Numbered from the stretch's first letter, positions 24,691 to 36,703 are shown. The stretch is 64,000 nt of DNA from Larix kaempferi (GCA_027924585.1 BSBM01000261.1:1411501-1475500); one strand, 5' to 3'. Translations and numbers: made by a program. The notes: generated from the letters alone by a model not told the origin.

Positions 24691-25149
24691 ATAATCCCCT
24701 CAATACATCATCTGCTTAGGAATATAATGATATGGTACTTGGAATCTGGCAGTGTTTAAGTAAAATACCAAAATCAATTGATATCAGAACCTTCACTCCT
24801 TGTTCAAGAGAGACAAGTTACACTCAATGTAACCTATCATTGCCTCATCCAAGAGCAAGAAACATTAAATGTAACCTATGGTGATTTTAAATAATTCACT
24901 AATTTTTTTGCTTTGTTGGATGATGTCGGTGTTTTATTTTGACTCTAACATATTATTATGTGTTGAGTGTGATGCTTGTATTTCTTTTGAATTTAAGAAA
25001 TTTGGGGTAATGTTTGTATTCTTCTTCTGAATTTAAGATCTACATTTATAGCTAGATGTTTGTGATCATTAACTTGACAAACAAAGTGTTGTCATTCTGG
25101 TTATATATATAGTCACAATTTTTGTATGTAGTCCGAATATGACCACAAA

Positions 25150-25440
25150 ATAAACTATTCATCCTAGGAGTAGAGGGATTTCTCTTTGGAGTTCGTATTT
25201 TATCCAAAAGAGAAGCATTTTCTAAACAACCTCATTTTGTCCATAATTGCTTTCCCTATTATGTGCGGATGTTGAGTCCTGATATCAATGATGTAAGAGA
25301 ACATTTTGACATTGCTCTGTGGCTTTCTTCACTCAACAACATGGAAATTAAAAAATTGCTTGATAGATTTGCATGGTTGAAGAATGAGGAATTTATATTT
25401 ATTAGGGGTCAAGAGTAATGTAAACATAGTACGATTTATA
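25150..25440 (+). pseudogene. FCP1/HAD phosphatase-like fragment 2
   Basis: One frame runs about 80 codons (25170-25425) and contains REHFDIALWLSSLNNMEIKK followed by LDRFAWLKNEEFIFIRGQE. This matches the HAD block in which FDIAIWSS is followed by a helix and a strand ending in WDQ-x-x-C; here the W and D are changed. Upstream text (CFPYYVRMLSPDINDV) may be the linker. It is 0.5 kb downstream of fragment 1 in the same orientation. Confidence 0.5.
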
Positions 25441-25530
25441 ATTCCTCAATGTCCGCATATAATGTTGGTGAAGTACTGCACATAAATACAAATTACTTCA
25501 GGGGTGTATTTATCCAATATATATATATAT

Positions 25531-25771
25531 AAACAAGACATGATGTTTATAGATGAAGGATAATATCATTAAGAATATGATAGTAAGGAAAACTACTCAA
25601 AAATGCCGACTAGTTGGACATTTGATGGTTTGGACATTTGTTTATATATATATATATATATATATACATAAACAAGACATGATGTTTATAGATGAAGGAT
25701 AATATCATTAAGAATATGATAGTAAGGAAAACTACTCAAAAATGCCGACTAGTTGGACATTTGATGGTTTG
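25531..25771. repeat. Identical 102-bp tandem duplication with AT spacer
   Basis: 25531-25632 and 25670-25771 are identical along 102 bp (start AAACAAGACATG, end GATGGTTTG). Each is preceded by an AT dinucleotide run. Perfect identity in otherwise decayed DNA points to a recent duplication, probably through slippage or unequal exchange between the AT runs. Confidence 0.95.
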
Positions 25772-26089
25772 CACAAGAGAGAAATAATTATAAAAACAAT
25801 ATTGTCTTCTCTGTTGAATCATCTTGGGCCTCGTTCAAAGATGGAGCATTGGTTAAAAACCTTCAAATTGAGATAACCATCAAATTATAGAGACAACAAT
25901 TGATTTAATGATTTGTATAATTTGACAACTTCGATAAATGTAAAAAAAAAATTTGTATATTTAGACATTTCCCATATTTATGGACATAATATCATGTATC
26001 TGGTTAATATATGTTTTAAAAATTGCATATCATGCCAGTAATATAATTAAGTACAAATAAAAAATTCAAGAAACAAAAAAATTATTGAT

Positions 26090-26760
26090 TAGGTTGTGTG
26101 TGTTGTTTTTTTGGCAGATAATACTAGAAGATTAGTTACAGGTAAACCATTTATTATATTCGATTTCAATGGAGTGTTGTTACATGAAATACATAGAAAA
26201 AATAAATTCAGATTGCCAAGAACACCATATATCAAATCAAGCACAAATAATTATTTTATACATCCGGTATTTAAGGATTTTTTTTTTATTTTATACATCC
26301 GGTGTTTAGGGAATTTTTTGAAAAATGCTTTAATATATTTGAAGTGGGTGTATGGACATCCGCACAAAAAAAATGTGGATGATTTTTTGCTAATATTATT
26401 GGAAAGAACATGATTGAAAATGGAACAATTTAGAGTTTCATTAACGCAAGATGATTGTTCTCAGATACACATAGAGGGTAAATTTGATGGTGATGGGAAT
26501 CCTTATGTTTTTTTTTGAAACCTTTAACAAAATTTTGGGAGATTTTGATCCATGGTTACGATGCTAGAAATACAGTGATTGTAGATGACTCGAAAGAAAA
26601 ACATGTGTGTAACCAGGAAGGGAACTGTATTATAAAAAAACTTATACTTGCGACGATGTCAATGACACGTTCTTGTTATATCGATTATGGCCTTGCTTGT
26701 TGCACCTGAATGGTGTGAGTGATGTGAGGCCAATTGTAAAAAATATGAAACTAGTTTGTT
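26090..26760 (+). pseudogene. FCP1/HAD phosphatase-like fragment 3 (most complete)
   Basis: A likely acceptor (TTTTTTTGGCAG, about 26106-26117) precedes NTRRLVTGKPFIIFDFNGVL. The block FDFNGVLLHE corresponds to HAD motif I of the plant DxNGLL-type FCP1 relatives, with the second Asp replaced by Asn. Next come FIHPVFKDF, a degenerate VGVWTS-like stretch ending in KKNVDDFLL (about 26270-26400), and NTVIVDDSKEKH (motif III, about 26570-26605). Last, in another frame, is the C-terminal signature CDDVNDTFLLYRLWPCLLHL (about 26650-26710). A 28-bp internal duplication (about 26260-26300) and several frameshifts break it. Not functional as it stands. Confidence 0.65.
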
Positions 26761-26819
26761 AAATAATCCAGGTCATTTTTGTTTATCATGAATAAACTCT
26801 TTGGGTTTTAGTATATTCA

Positions 26820-27435
26820 ATTTTGTGATTACAATACCTCTAAACCAAGTGTCGAGTTTGGTTTTCAAAAGTGTAAAGTTAGAACTTGAAAGTTCCAAAA
26901 TTGGTTTTCAAAATCGCAAAATTAAGTATTGAAAGTTCCAAAATTGGTTTTCAAAATAGAAAAATTAAGTATTAAATAATTTCAACAAATTTGAATGAAA
27001 AAATTTAAAAATTTTCAATTGAAAAAATAAATTATTTAAAAACTTTTGAAAATAAAACAAAACTTTTAAAAATTAAAAAAATCTTTTAAAAAAAAAATTT
27101 AAAACAACGTTTAAAAACTAAAATTTTAATTACAAAAATAAAAATAATTTTTTTACAACCTTACCACAAAATTTATAAACAAAAATTAAAAATATAAATA
27201 TAAAATAATCAAAATGAAACAATATTTCGAAATTTAAAACAAAATACAAATTTAAAAAAAAAAAACATTTAAAAATTTTCAACAAATTTGAATCAAAATA
27301 TTTAAAAATTCTCAATTTAAAAAAAAAAAAATTAACACTTTTCAAAAAAAAAAAAAAAATTAAAAACAAAATTTACAACTTAAAAATTTAATTTTAAAAC
27401 AACATTTAAAAACTAAATTTTTCATTAAAACAAAA
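26820..27435. repeat. A-rich low-complexity block with short tandem units
   Basis: First come three units of 'gaaagttccaaaattggttttcaaaa' type (about 26870-26960). From about 26990 to 27435 the sequence is A/T homopolymer-rich and dominated by 'aattttaaaa' and 'ttcaacaaatttgaat' words. The long minus-strand frame 27369-27130 is a phenylalanine/lysine artefact. A mirror-image T-rich block lies at 57915-58140. Confidence 0.8.
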
Positions 27436-27439
27436 AAGC

Positions 27440-27695
27440 AAAAAAAAATCCCACCCCACCTCCCCAATCCCCCTCCCATCCCTGCTCCCCGCCCCCTGCC
27501 CACCCACCCCCTCGTAGCAGGATGCGATTCTCAGAATCGCATGTCGCGGAGGGGCGGCACTTGGGCAGAGAAGTGAGTGGGGCGGCTCTTGGGTAGAGAA
27601 ACGAGCAGATCCACTCACTTCTCTGCCCAAGCTCCGCCCCTCCGTGGCTACGCGATTTTGAGAATCACGACTTGCTGCGAGGGGGGTGGGTAGGA
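27440..27695. repeat. C-rich block plus inverted repeat core
   Basis: 27440-27510 is C-rich. 27515-27600 (minus) and 27611-27695 (plus) form an imperfect inverted repeat: 'cggaggggcggcacttgggcagagaagtgagtgg' pairs with 'ccactcacttctctgcccaagctccgcccctccg'. The plus copy continues into 'gaatcacgacttgctgcgaggggggtgggt', a block found again at 57640-57690. The GC content contrasts sharply with both flanks. Confidence 0.85.
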
Positions 27696-27699
27696 AACT

Positions 27700-28087
27700 C
27701 TCAATCGAAAGAAAGAGTGCATAATAAATCCCTCGAATTGGGAATCAAATTGATAAAGGATGGTATCAGAATGTGCTATCATGTTCAGTTCAATCTTTTA
27801 CATGGGAGTCAGTATAATTGGTGTATTTGTTTACTAATATGAATATAGTAGCACACAAAACCTTTATTTCACTGTGTAGTTGTTTATGGATGTGTGTATA
27901 ATATAGTTCCATTCAAATGCAGACAAAGTCCATGCTAATTGGTAGAGATAAGTGCATTTCCTTCATTGTTCACAGTTTCTTCTCTTAGTTACAAATGTCC
28001 AGCCTGGTGAATTAATTGTTAAATTATTTTATTGGTTGTCTAATTTTATAGTTTTAGTCGTATTACTTTATATCTAATACCTTTTAG
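27700..28087. other. Probable intron upstream of NBS exon
   Basis: AT-rich, no recognised coding sequence. It ends in a pyrimidine-rich run and 'taccttttag', a good 3' splice acceptor directly before the exon that begins at 28088. Any TIR-encoding exon would be expected further upstream but is not seen. Confidence 0.45.
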
Positions 28088-28126
28088 ATAATGTTGAAAT
28101 AGTTATCCAAGAATTGGTGGAAGAAG
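28088..28126 (+). pseudogene. TIR-NBS-LRR gene, exon start (split by LINE)
   Basis: After the acceptor CTTTTAG the exon reads (D)NVEIVIQELVEE and stops abruptly at the LINE junction. Joining it to 55740 gives ELVEE-DDVIGLLEVESD in one frame, the usual linker just upstream of the NB-ARC P-loop. See 55736-56215 for the rest. The evidence is the frame-perfect rejoining and the shared AAGAAG at both junctions. Confidence 0.8.
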
Positions 28127-28834
28127 CTAATACCTTTCAGATAATGTTGATATCATTTTCAATGTCCTCTCGTTCACATGGTCTAATGGGCGGTGTGGTG
28201 TTGCGTGGATCTCTAAAACATTGGACTGTTTCTTTATCGATGAGCGCATTTGTGAACTGGTGGGTTGGTATCGTGCTTGACACTATTCGGTGGGTATCTC
28301 TGATCATCGTGCGGTTGTCCTTGAATTGGATTTTGATAGATCCTTCTGTGTCTATCCCTTTAAGTTTAACCTTATCTAGCTGGAAAATGTGTCTTTCTGT
28401 GACTCTATGAGAGAATTTTGGAAGGGTTTAAGTACTGAACAACACAATCCATCACTTCTTGGATTGGTTCGGAAGCTACGAAAATTCAAGGATTGGATCA
28501 AAAACTAGGAGAAGACCATAAAAGCTGAGAATCGGGTCACCCTTGATGCTATTGACACTGATTTACAGGTTTCTATGGGGGTGTGGACACATAATCTTTC
28601 TCAGTAGCTAGAAGAGCATGGATTACTTCTTTGGAAGCTAAGAATAAATGTCTTCTTGGTCAGATTGAGGAGACCTGGCTACAAAAGATCCGGGCCACCT
28701 GGGTTAAAGTCGGAGATGAGAACACTAAGTTCTTTCACAAATTTGCTAATCAACGGTGAATCACAAACTCCATTTGGGATCTGAAAGTAAATGATGAACT
28801 GATTATTAACGAGGCACCAAAGCTAAAACAGGCG
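28127..28834 (+). pseudogene. LINE ORF2, 5' part (endonuclease end to linker)
   Basis: In broken frames this reads SFTWSNGR (about 28165-28190) and SDHRAVVLELDFDR (about 28300-28340), the C-terminal signature of the apurinic-type endonuclease. The pre-RT linker follows, with [15 protein letters not shown] (about 28710-28760) and IWDLKVNDELI. The frame reaches QADI at 28839, where the Tat element interrupts. Removing that element and one 5-bp TSD copy continues the frame as QADI-DHFKR. Several stops and frameshifts mean it is dead. Confidence 0.88.
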
Positions 28835-28839
28835 GACAT

Positions 28840-29783
28840 TGTTACACCATATTTTTACACCTTGTAAGCATTAGAACTCCTTGGTCTCCATTATCCCTTT
28901 ATGGACTCAAACCACTTTTTGTCCTCCTGGAACCCTTTGTTTCCCTATTTTTTACTCCTATACACAAGCTGCTTCAATGCAACTCACGCATACGTAGGCT
29001 GCACCATTATAGCCTGCGTACATCGAGTTAATTGGTAAAAGAGAGTAAAATCTCATTTTTTCACTCCAAAAATCCGTCCATTGTGACCTTTGGCCCTCCA
29101 TGTATCTTGAAACGACTCGATCTGACCTTTCACTTTCCTTTGGAGGGTTATATATTGAGCCATTATGCATGGAAGTAGGAGATAAATAGAAGATCGTTGA
29201 AACTCTATTGGAATTTTTCCATAGCCTAAGTCTACATCCATCGATCCTAGTTGTTGTGAACCTTTTTTGTTCACCTACCAAACTCTTCCATATCTTGTGA
29301 GGGATTTGCTCCTTTACTCGCAAGTTTTCCATTGCATGGGGGATTGAAGTTGTGGAGGCACAAGTGGAGGGACCTAGTTCTTGGTTCAGATGAGTTGCCG
29401 ACAGGAGGTTGTATCTTGTACTTATTGTTCATATTAATAGAAATACTCATTTTCTCGTCCAATTGATATTGTGAATGATTGTTTATTATCATTGGGTACA
29501 TTTTCTTATATATATCATGGATTATGCTATTGTATATGCTAACATATTTCATATATCATATGCACTTGCTTGTGTTTATTGTTGAGACTAAGCTGCAGGT
29601 TCAAGTGTGATGGTTCGAAAGCTCAATAGGGATCTTCATCAAATGTTTGGTTGAAGGTAGGTATTTTATTCCACTTCTTAGCATTTACATTTACATAGCA
29701 TACATTGGGAAATGAGTTGATTTATGGAATTCATCTGTTTGTTGTAGTCTACCTCAAGCCATAGGAAGTTTTTCTCCATAACA
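28840..29783 (+). repeat. 5' LTR of Tat element (944 bp)
   Basis: Begins TGTTACACCATATTTTTACACC and ends TCTCCATAACA. It aligns along its whole length with 51607-52551. The open frames on either strand are repeated in both LTRs and are not genes. Confidence 0.93.
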
Positions 29784-31476
29784 GAATTGGCTACACCACT
29801 AGGGAGAAGCATCCATTTGGGGTTTTGGGGAAATTTTCCTTATTTTGGGTCTCTGTTCTTTCGAGTTTCTGTGTCATTAGTAGGTCGTCAGGTTATTATA
29901 GAAAAATATTGAGTTTTTTTTATCCTTTCCACTCATTTTTTGGTCAATGATCTTTCCCTGTACGCTCGCTAGTTGTGTTTTGCCCGCGTCTATACGCGAT
30001 TTTTCCTTCTATAACCCGCGTACATACGCAACTGTTTATTGAACAGTCACGTACAACTCCAGTTTAACCTTATTCTTGGTGTTTGGTTGATGCTGGGTGA
30101 GTTATGGGTGTTCCCGAGTCTTTCTGGGCCTATGTCATGACTGTTCCTTGCCTCTTTTCGTGACTGGAAGCTCCTCTTTCTTGGTTTTTTAACCATTTTT
30201 CTTTTTATATCTCATTGGCTTATTTGAGTCTTGCTTTTTGGGGTTTGTTGGGTTATCTGCACTACATTCTTTTCTAAAAAGTATTGATTCTTAGTTGCAT
30301 TTTCATTTATTTTGAAAATACAAAAAAATTGTTGCATTTTCATTCATTTATAGTGAAAATACAAAAAAAATTGCTTTATGTATTTGCATTTTGCATCAAA
30401 GTGCTTGTGCCTTCATTAGGGCTTGTTTGTGCATGAAACATTAAAGATATTGCATTTTTATTTTTGAAAAAGAAGCTTTCGTTTGACTGTCATTTACTGG
30501 CATTATTTTTCCATTGATAAAAGAGTCTAGTGCTTTTTTGGGTGTGCATATCATTGAGTCTTTTCACATCACTAGTTTCACTACCATATCCCTTTGAGTA
30601 ATCACAACCAGTAAAATTAATGCTTAATTTGAAATTGATTAGAATGATTTCTTTTCTAGGGTGCACCAACTAGTATCGGTTTAGAGTCTTGGAATAGATC
30701 CTGTTGAGTTAAAAATCCAAGACTATTAAACAAACATTATGTGTCTAACCAGGGAGTGGTGAAACCCATGGTATACATCGGTCTTCTCAGGATGCTCTAC
30801 TTAAACCAGAGTTAAGCACGAGGTCACGATAGGTTGGTTGCGGAGATAGCCCTCCAATACTTGTTGAACGTGGGAGATATATCCAAGATTTGTTCGTATC
30901 TAGGGACACTTGGGGGATTTGACCCTATTGAGTTTCGGGCTTATTTATCCTGCCCATATGACAGATCCCACCTGCGACTGTTTGCCTGAGCATTGGTTAT
31001 ACGTGGTGGCCATAGTTGCTTTACCTAGGTATCACATAGGGCATTTACAGCGGTTATTCTGTGAGTGCCCTGAGTTAGATAGGGGTCAGACAAAACAGTT
31101 TTGTTCGCACAGTGAATACTGAGGGTCCTTATAACTTATTCGGTTACCTCCGGTTATAGTTTGGGAGTCTCAAGCCTTTCCTAGGAGAGACATACCAGCT
31201 GTAGTGTCAAGAGGTCCCTTGAGCTAGTCCCCTGTTGTGTGCATTTTGGATGTAGTTTCTTTTAGGTGTGTTCTTTGTGACGATTTAGTGGGTCATTAGG
31301 AGACATTTATTCGTTGACTCTTTGAAGTCATCGTAGATCGAGATCTGCCTCTCCGTCGATCTCTTTAGTTGGTCGGTTTACCAGTTAGCGATCTGTCACA
31401 ATCTCTTTGCAAGAGATGTCGGAGGACTATCGTTAGTCCTTTATTCACATCTCACGAGCTTCATAGAGCTCCCATT
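29784..31476 (+). other. Tat element leader region
   Basis: About 1.7 kb between the 5' LTR and gag ATG with no protein-coding signal. Direct repeats of 'ttgcattttcattcattt..gaaaatacaaaaaaa' lie at about 30295-30375. The bases right after the LTR (gaattggctacaccacta) do not match tRNA-Met; the primer tRNA cannot be named. Confidence 0.6.
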
Positions 31477-33521
31477 ATGAGTTCTGCATCTGGCACGTTG
31501 GGAGTCCCCTCGACTCCATCCACTGGCATGAAGAGAAAATCTCCTCCTTCCACTCCGAGGAGTGGATGGGAGGGAGGTTCACCACACAACACTCATCACG
31601 GGTTTGGGACATCACAACCCACTAGTACGAACCCATTCGATGATACATGGTCATCGGGTATTCCATATAGTTCATCCACGGGTGTGTCAGGTTTTGGTTC
31701 TACGTCCGTCCCTACGACCTCAGATCCTTTTTCATTGGGTATGCCCAGTTTTATGTCAAATTTTACTCCCACCATGTCTGGTGGTAATGATAGCTCTAGC
31801 ATTGGGATTGGGGGAACTATACCCCCTTATACTGCTTATCTTCTCTGAATGTTGGAGGAGGGCCTCCTCCTTCGCCAGCCCCTAGTGTTAGTGTGAATCC
31901 TTTCTTGAGTGGAGGTTTCACAATAGGCATCAGATCTACAACTTATATTCCATCAGTTAACCCGAATTCCTCTACATATATGCCTGCACTGACGAAGGAG
32001 TGGGAACATATCAGTTTCTTATGGACCTCACTCGACTAGTTTTCCTACGTCGAGTATTTATATGGGACCCCATTCTTATGGGGGTAATTTTAACGGTTAT
32101 TCAACCAGTCCTAGCCATTATCCCATTCCCTCCTATGGAATCCCTTCCATGCACATACCTGCGTATCCTTATATCGGTCAGTTTGGAGGAGGATATCATC
32201 CTTCTGGTCATGGTCACGGTTTCTATCAGAGTTCGTCAGCACCTCAGGTGTCGACTTCGATGAACACAGTCTCACCTTCAGTTTCGCAAAGTCAGTCTCT
32301 CTTGGGAGCTTATAATCAAGCTTCACAGGCTCAGCTCTCGTTCCTTGCTAGGTTAAACTTTTTCGATCTTTCTAAGCTCACGAATGATCCAGTGTGTCAT
32401 GATTCTACATGGCCCCCAGTTCCCACCAAGATCCCTTCCGATGTTCTGAAGTTTGAAGGGAAGAAGGGTGAGGATCCAGGTGATCATGTCACCACTTTCC
32501 ATTTATGGTGCTCCTCGAATTTCTTGAACCACGATTCTATCCATTTGAGGCTATTTCAACGCATCCTTACAGGGGCAGCCATGCAATGGTATGTCGAGTT
32601 TCCTGGGGGCACTTACAGGAGCTTCTATGATTTGGCTTTGGTTTTTCTCGACCATTTCCAGTTTCCAGTTCGTTGTGACACTGGCACTGAAATCTTTTCC
32701 ACCTTCCATCAGGATAAGGCCACACATATTTCTGATCACATTCAGGAGTGGCACCGACGGAAGAGGTTAGTGAAAGCCAACATTCCTCTAGAGTTTCTCC
32801 TGGAATGGTTCCTCAAGTATTTAATCCCTTATGTTTTGAAGGACGTTTCATTGTCCGGAATTATGACTGAGGAACAAGTCATCTTCAAAGCCCAACAGTA
32901 AGACCTAGTCATGCTCAATCTAGGATTTTGTATGACATTATACCTGATGCGCCACGATCAAGACATGAGCCCAAGCCCATTCCTGGAATGCATGCCAATG
33001 GCATTAATGGTTCCACAAGTGCTCGTTCCATGGATATGGTTACGAATTAGATGCATAATCTGTCTATTAACCAGTCCATTTCTGGACAAGCTCCTGCCTC
33101 GTCCATTTCCACCCAGTTGTCCGATGTACATTCTATGCAATTGGAGAACCCATTTGGTTACCAGAAACCTGGTGGGAAAAAGAAGGGGAAGAATAACCCT
33201 AGGGGTGGGAACAATAGGAATAAAAAGGAAAACATTAACCCTCCTCGGGATGGAGGAAATGCTGGTGGGGATCGCAATCCTAGACATAAGGTGAATTTTC
33301 CTTGTAAACTTTGCTCGAAAGATTACCTTACACATTTGTTTCCTCACATGGAGGAAGCATCGAAGCACATCGCACAGATCCCAACTGTGTTAACAAACCC
33401 CCTTCCTCATCATCAGAATATGGCTTCTGGTGCTTCTACCGTCGGTCATGGGACTAATGAAACTTCGACCTCTTCTACCCGTGACGGCATTTTTGGATGC
33501 GCAAACATGGTTAAATCCTAG
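31477..33521 (+). pseudogene. Tat gag
   Basis: ATG 31477 starts a Ser/Pro/Gly-rich N-terminus (MSSASGTLGVPST...). Two compensating frameshifts between about 31845 and 31990 separate it from the main gag frame at 32062-32901. That frame holds the retrotransposon gag capsid-like domain with LKFEGKKGEDPGDHVTTFHL, GAAMQWYVEFPGG and ISDHIQEWHRRK. A further frame change near 32900 leads to the nucleocapsid part, which has basic KKKGKNNPRGGNNRNKK and a partial zinc motif CKLCSKDYLTHLFPH with the last Cys lost. Gag builds the virus-like particle in related elements; here it is frame-broken. Confidence 0.85.
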
Positions 33522-33699
33522 GTTTGTGTTGCTACAAGCTCACGTGATTAGGGAGATCCACAACCTTCTTTTGGGAATGATCCCCCTCCACCCGAGACTC
33601 CATTGCATATCGAGAAGCCCAATTTTATGTCATGGGTACCGAAAGGTGTTCTTAAGCGCTCAACACATAATCATAATGCCCAAGCTGCCTAAAACTACT

Positions 33700-34929
33700 C
33701 AATTGTAGAAGATTTGGGTCAAACCCCATGTTCTATGTCGGCACTCGAAGTACTTCCGGCTTGTCCTTCTCAAAGGAACGCCCTTTTATCTACTTTATGA
33801 GCCCTTGATTTTGATAGCCCAAATGTCATCAAGTTTGACACTACTGACGTTCAGCCTCGGTTACCCTATCATGTAGCTTTCCAAGTTCATGTTAGGTGCC
33901 TAGAGATGATCGTTAAGCATACTCTCGTTGATGAAGATGAGTCTACTTCATTAATGTCTCTATCCTCTTGGAAGGCTCTCCACTAACCCCCATTGTTGAA
34001 GTCTACAACCTTGCTTGCAACATTTGATGGTAAGTCTTTCAAGCCTCATGGTATTGTACCCTCGCTTGAGGTCCACTTGGGTGGGAAATCTGTGCCTATA
34101 GAGGTCGAGGTGGTTGATGCACCCATCAACTATAACCTCTTACTAGGTAGAAATTGGATTTACGCTATGAAAGCGATTGTATCCTCTATTTTCAGAGTTA
34201 TTTGATTTCCCCATGAAGGAAAGATTGTGACGATCGATTAGTTGTCCTTTAATTCTGTAGCATCGCGGGGGTCTATGGTCCCTCAAATTGAAACTTATCA
34301 GCTGAAAACTAGGAATGTTGGTGTAGGCTTGTACCCCTCCTTGATGGGATCTTTCAATTTTTCTGCACCAATCTCCTTTATAGGAACCATCTCCGACAGT
34401 GACCCTTCGTCGTTGGCTCCTGTACCATTTCAAAAATCGTATTTTGGTGATTCGTGGACCTTACCTTCCATGAGTCCCACGTCAGGAGATCCTTCACACA
34501 TCAGAATGGATATGCCCTTTTCTGCAGTCGAACTTGCTTATCGTGATATTCAACAAGTCACTACAGAGCGAGATCTCTCTTCTTCAAGGACAGAGGAAGA
34601 AGATCCTGTTACGTTTCCCGCATGGGTAGTCGACTCATCTTTTTCACATGACTGCCTTGATGATATTTTACCGTCAGATGAATCCATTATTGAGGCCATG
34701 AATGGCAATGATAAGCCTTGGGAGGACCTACATCATAGATCTTATTTCCTTCCAACCCTTGATGTTATCGAGCAATATGAGTTTAGATCGACTCTAGCCG
34801 AGAAGGTTGGTCACCCTATGGATCTGTTGGAGTTGCACAAAATTTATGCGGAGGGGGATATGGATAGTATTTCTCCTACCATCACAATCAACATTTCTCG
34901 CACTCCGAGAAAAATCGAGAATGTATATA
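33700..34929 (+). pseudogene. Tat protease and N-terminal pol linker
   Basis: Around 33920-34205 the translation follows the aspartic protease of Tat/Ogre elements: TLVDEDESTSLMSLSSWKAL, then ATFDGKSFKPHGIVPSLEV, then APINYNLLLGRNWIYAM. Relatives, from memory, have V-D-E-G-A-S at the active site; here it reads V-D-E-D-E-S, losing the glycine. Then EGKIVTID, a TAG where Gln is expected, and LSF lead into the linker frame 34242-34934 (DILPSDESIIEAMNGNDKPW). The frame runs into the nested insertion at 34930. Joined across it, the reading is KIENVYI-GPDCSPKE. Confidence 0.82.
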
Positions 34930-36703
34930 TGTAACGTCCCCATCTTGACCCCATTGCATTAAAATGTAAATGATGTAATATTGTTATAAAATCATGGTGA
35001 GGAGCTCAAGGCCAAGGCCCTGCCATCGATTTATTAATGCATATGGTTTACGTGCTAGCCAGGCACATTGAAATTTCAAATATCTTGTAAATATGCATTT
35101 AATAAAATACCCACAACTAGCTATGCAATGCAACAAGATATGGGGGCATGATTTTACAAGGAATTGGGAGGGAAATATTCAAACCCTTCAACCAATGAAG
35201 TCAAGCCAAGTGTCAATGAGAGAACCCATCAACCATCAACTACCCATGTTGACTTTGGTGCCCAATCATTCATTTCTCCCAAGAGTTGGGTGAAGTAGTT
35301 AATGCCTTGGGGATTGGGGAGGCATGGCAGTCCAAATTCAAGTATGGGCAAGCCACCCTCATGAAAAATCGTGTTTCTCCTTCTTGGGCAAGAAAACACC
35401 CACGAATTTCCTTCCCAAGCCATTATTCATGATCAAACTTCACTCTCTCACGTTTTGGAAGCTTGCTGAGCCTTTTTCTCATGGAGTATGTTGTAAATTC
35501 ACTGGTTTTCAAGCTGAGAAACCCATTTTTGGGATGGCTGGACTGTGGGGAAAGAAGAGAATCTAGTGGAAAGCTCAATAGATAAGTTTTGATAGCTTGC
35601 TATTCCATCATTGTTGTAAAAACGTTTTTGAATTTCCAGATTTGGGTTTCATTTGTGGAAAATTCGTTTTTGTGAACCCAACTGTTATCTCCTACCTCAG
35701 AAATCATTTTTGAATGTTTCCATCAACTGTGTGACTGTGTATATGTCAATTTCGGGTGCCAACCTGTCACATTTTTGCACAAAATTCGTTTTGGTTCCTT
35801 ACTGCTAGTTAATGACTGTGTGAAGGCCGTTTTGAGAGCTTTCGTCTATCACATCAATGACCCGAATTGTTTGAATGTTTACATCGAATTGTATGAATGT
35901 GTGAAGGCCGTTTTTGGCCCTAGAATGCCCAAAATCGTCTTCTGAATGCTCATAATCGTTTTTTCTGAAAACGATTTGCTCTCCTAGGGTTGTTTTCCCC
36001 TTCTCCCATTTCATTTTGGCTGCCCACATTTTTCTGAATTGGTAGAAACCCCATTTTGGCCGTCCCACTGTAAAAATGTTTTTCTACATACCCAACACTT
36101 GTGATTTTGTTGTTATGTGTATCCATGCCTAGTTTATGAGTTTTTTGTGTGTAGGAGATTGTTGGGGTGTAAATGGGTTTCCATTGTTTTGGCTTGAGCT
36201 TGAGTGGAAGCATCCACAAATGAAGAGGGTTCAGATATAGCCTGATAAACCCAACTTTGGACTGGCTTGGCTTAAATGCAAATGATTATTTGGCTGTGTA
36301 TGAGCTTGAAATCCCCTTTTCCTTGTAGATATCATGCCTAGCTCGGGGGTGGTCTCTGAGTGCTGAAATAATACAAGCTAGGCAGAGACCTACAGTTGGG
36401 AGGAGCGTTGCAGCAACATAGCTAGTTGTTTGGGACAATTGCACAACGAAGATAAGTGTTCTCTGTCTCTGTATTTTACTTATGCAATGTTTAATTTGAT
36501 GATTATATTGATATGTTGTATGCATATAAAATGTGTGTGGATGATTTGTTTATTTCCGCTATGCATATTCAATTGAGTTGCATTTGCACACAATGGTTTT
36601 TAATTGTGTGAATCTAATGAATGGGATGAGTTTTTATGAAAAACCCCATAGAGTGGCAGCATGTTCCCTCCCTTGCCTTGGATGGATGGGTGGGTAGGTG
36701 ACA
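34930..36703 (+). repeat. 5' LTR of LARD-like element (1774 bp)
   Basis: TGTAACGTCCCC ... GGGTAGGTGACA. Unusually long for a non-autonomous element. Short open frames within it (35093-35566, 35805-36219, 36286-36525) all recur in the second LTR and show no protein similarity. Confidence 0.96.

Noticed and set aside
27130-27369. Minus-strand 79-codon frame rich in Phe/Lys
   Set aside because: Product of A-rich low-complexity DNA.
28958-29552. Minus-strand frames of about 90-125 codons, repeated at 51713-52230
   Set aside because: They lie in the Tat LTR pair; duplication explains their recurrence.
35093-36525. Several 60-89 codon frames repeated at 42937-44437
   Set aside because: They are in the two LTRs of the same element and show no codon-level conservation or protein similarity.
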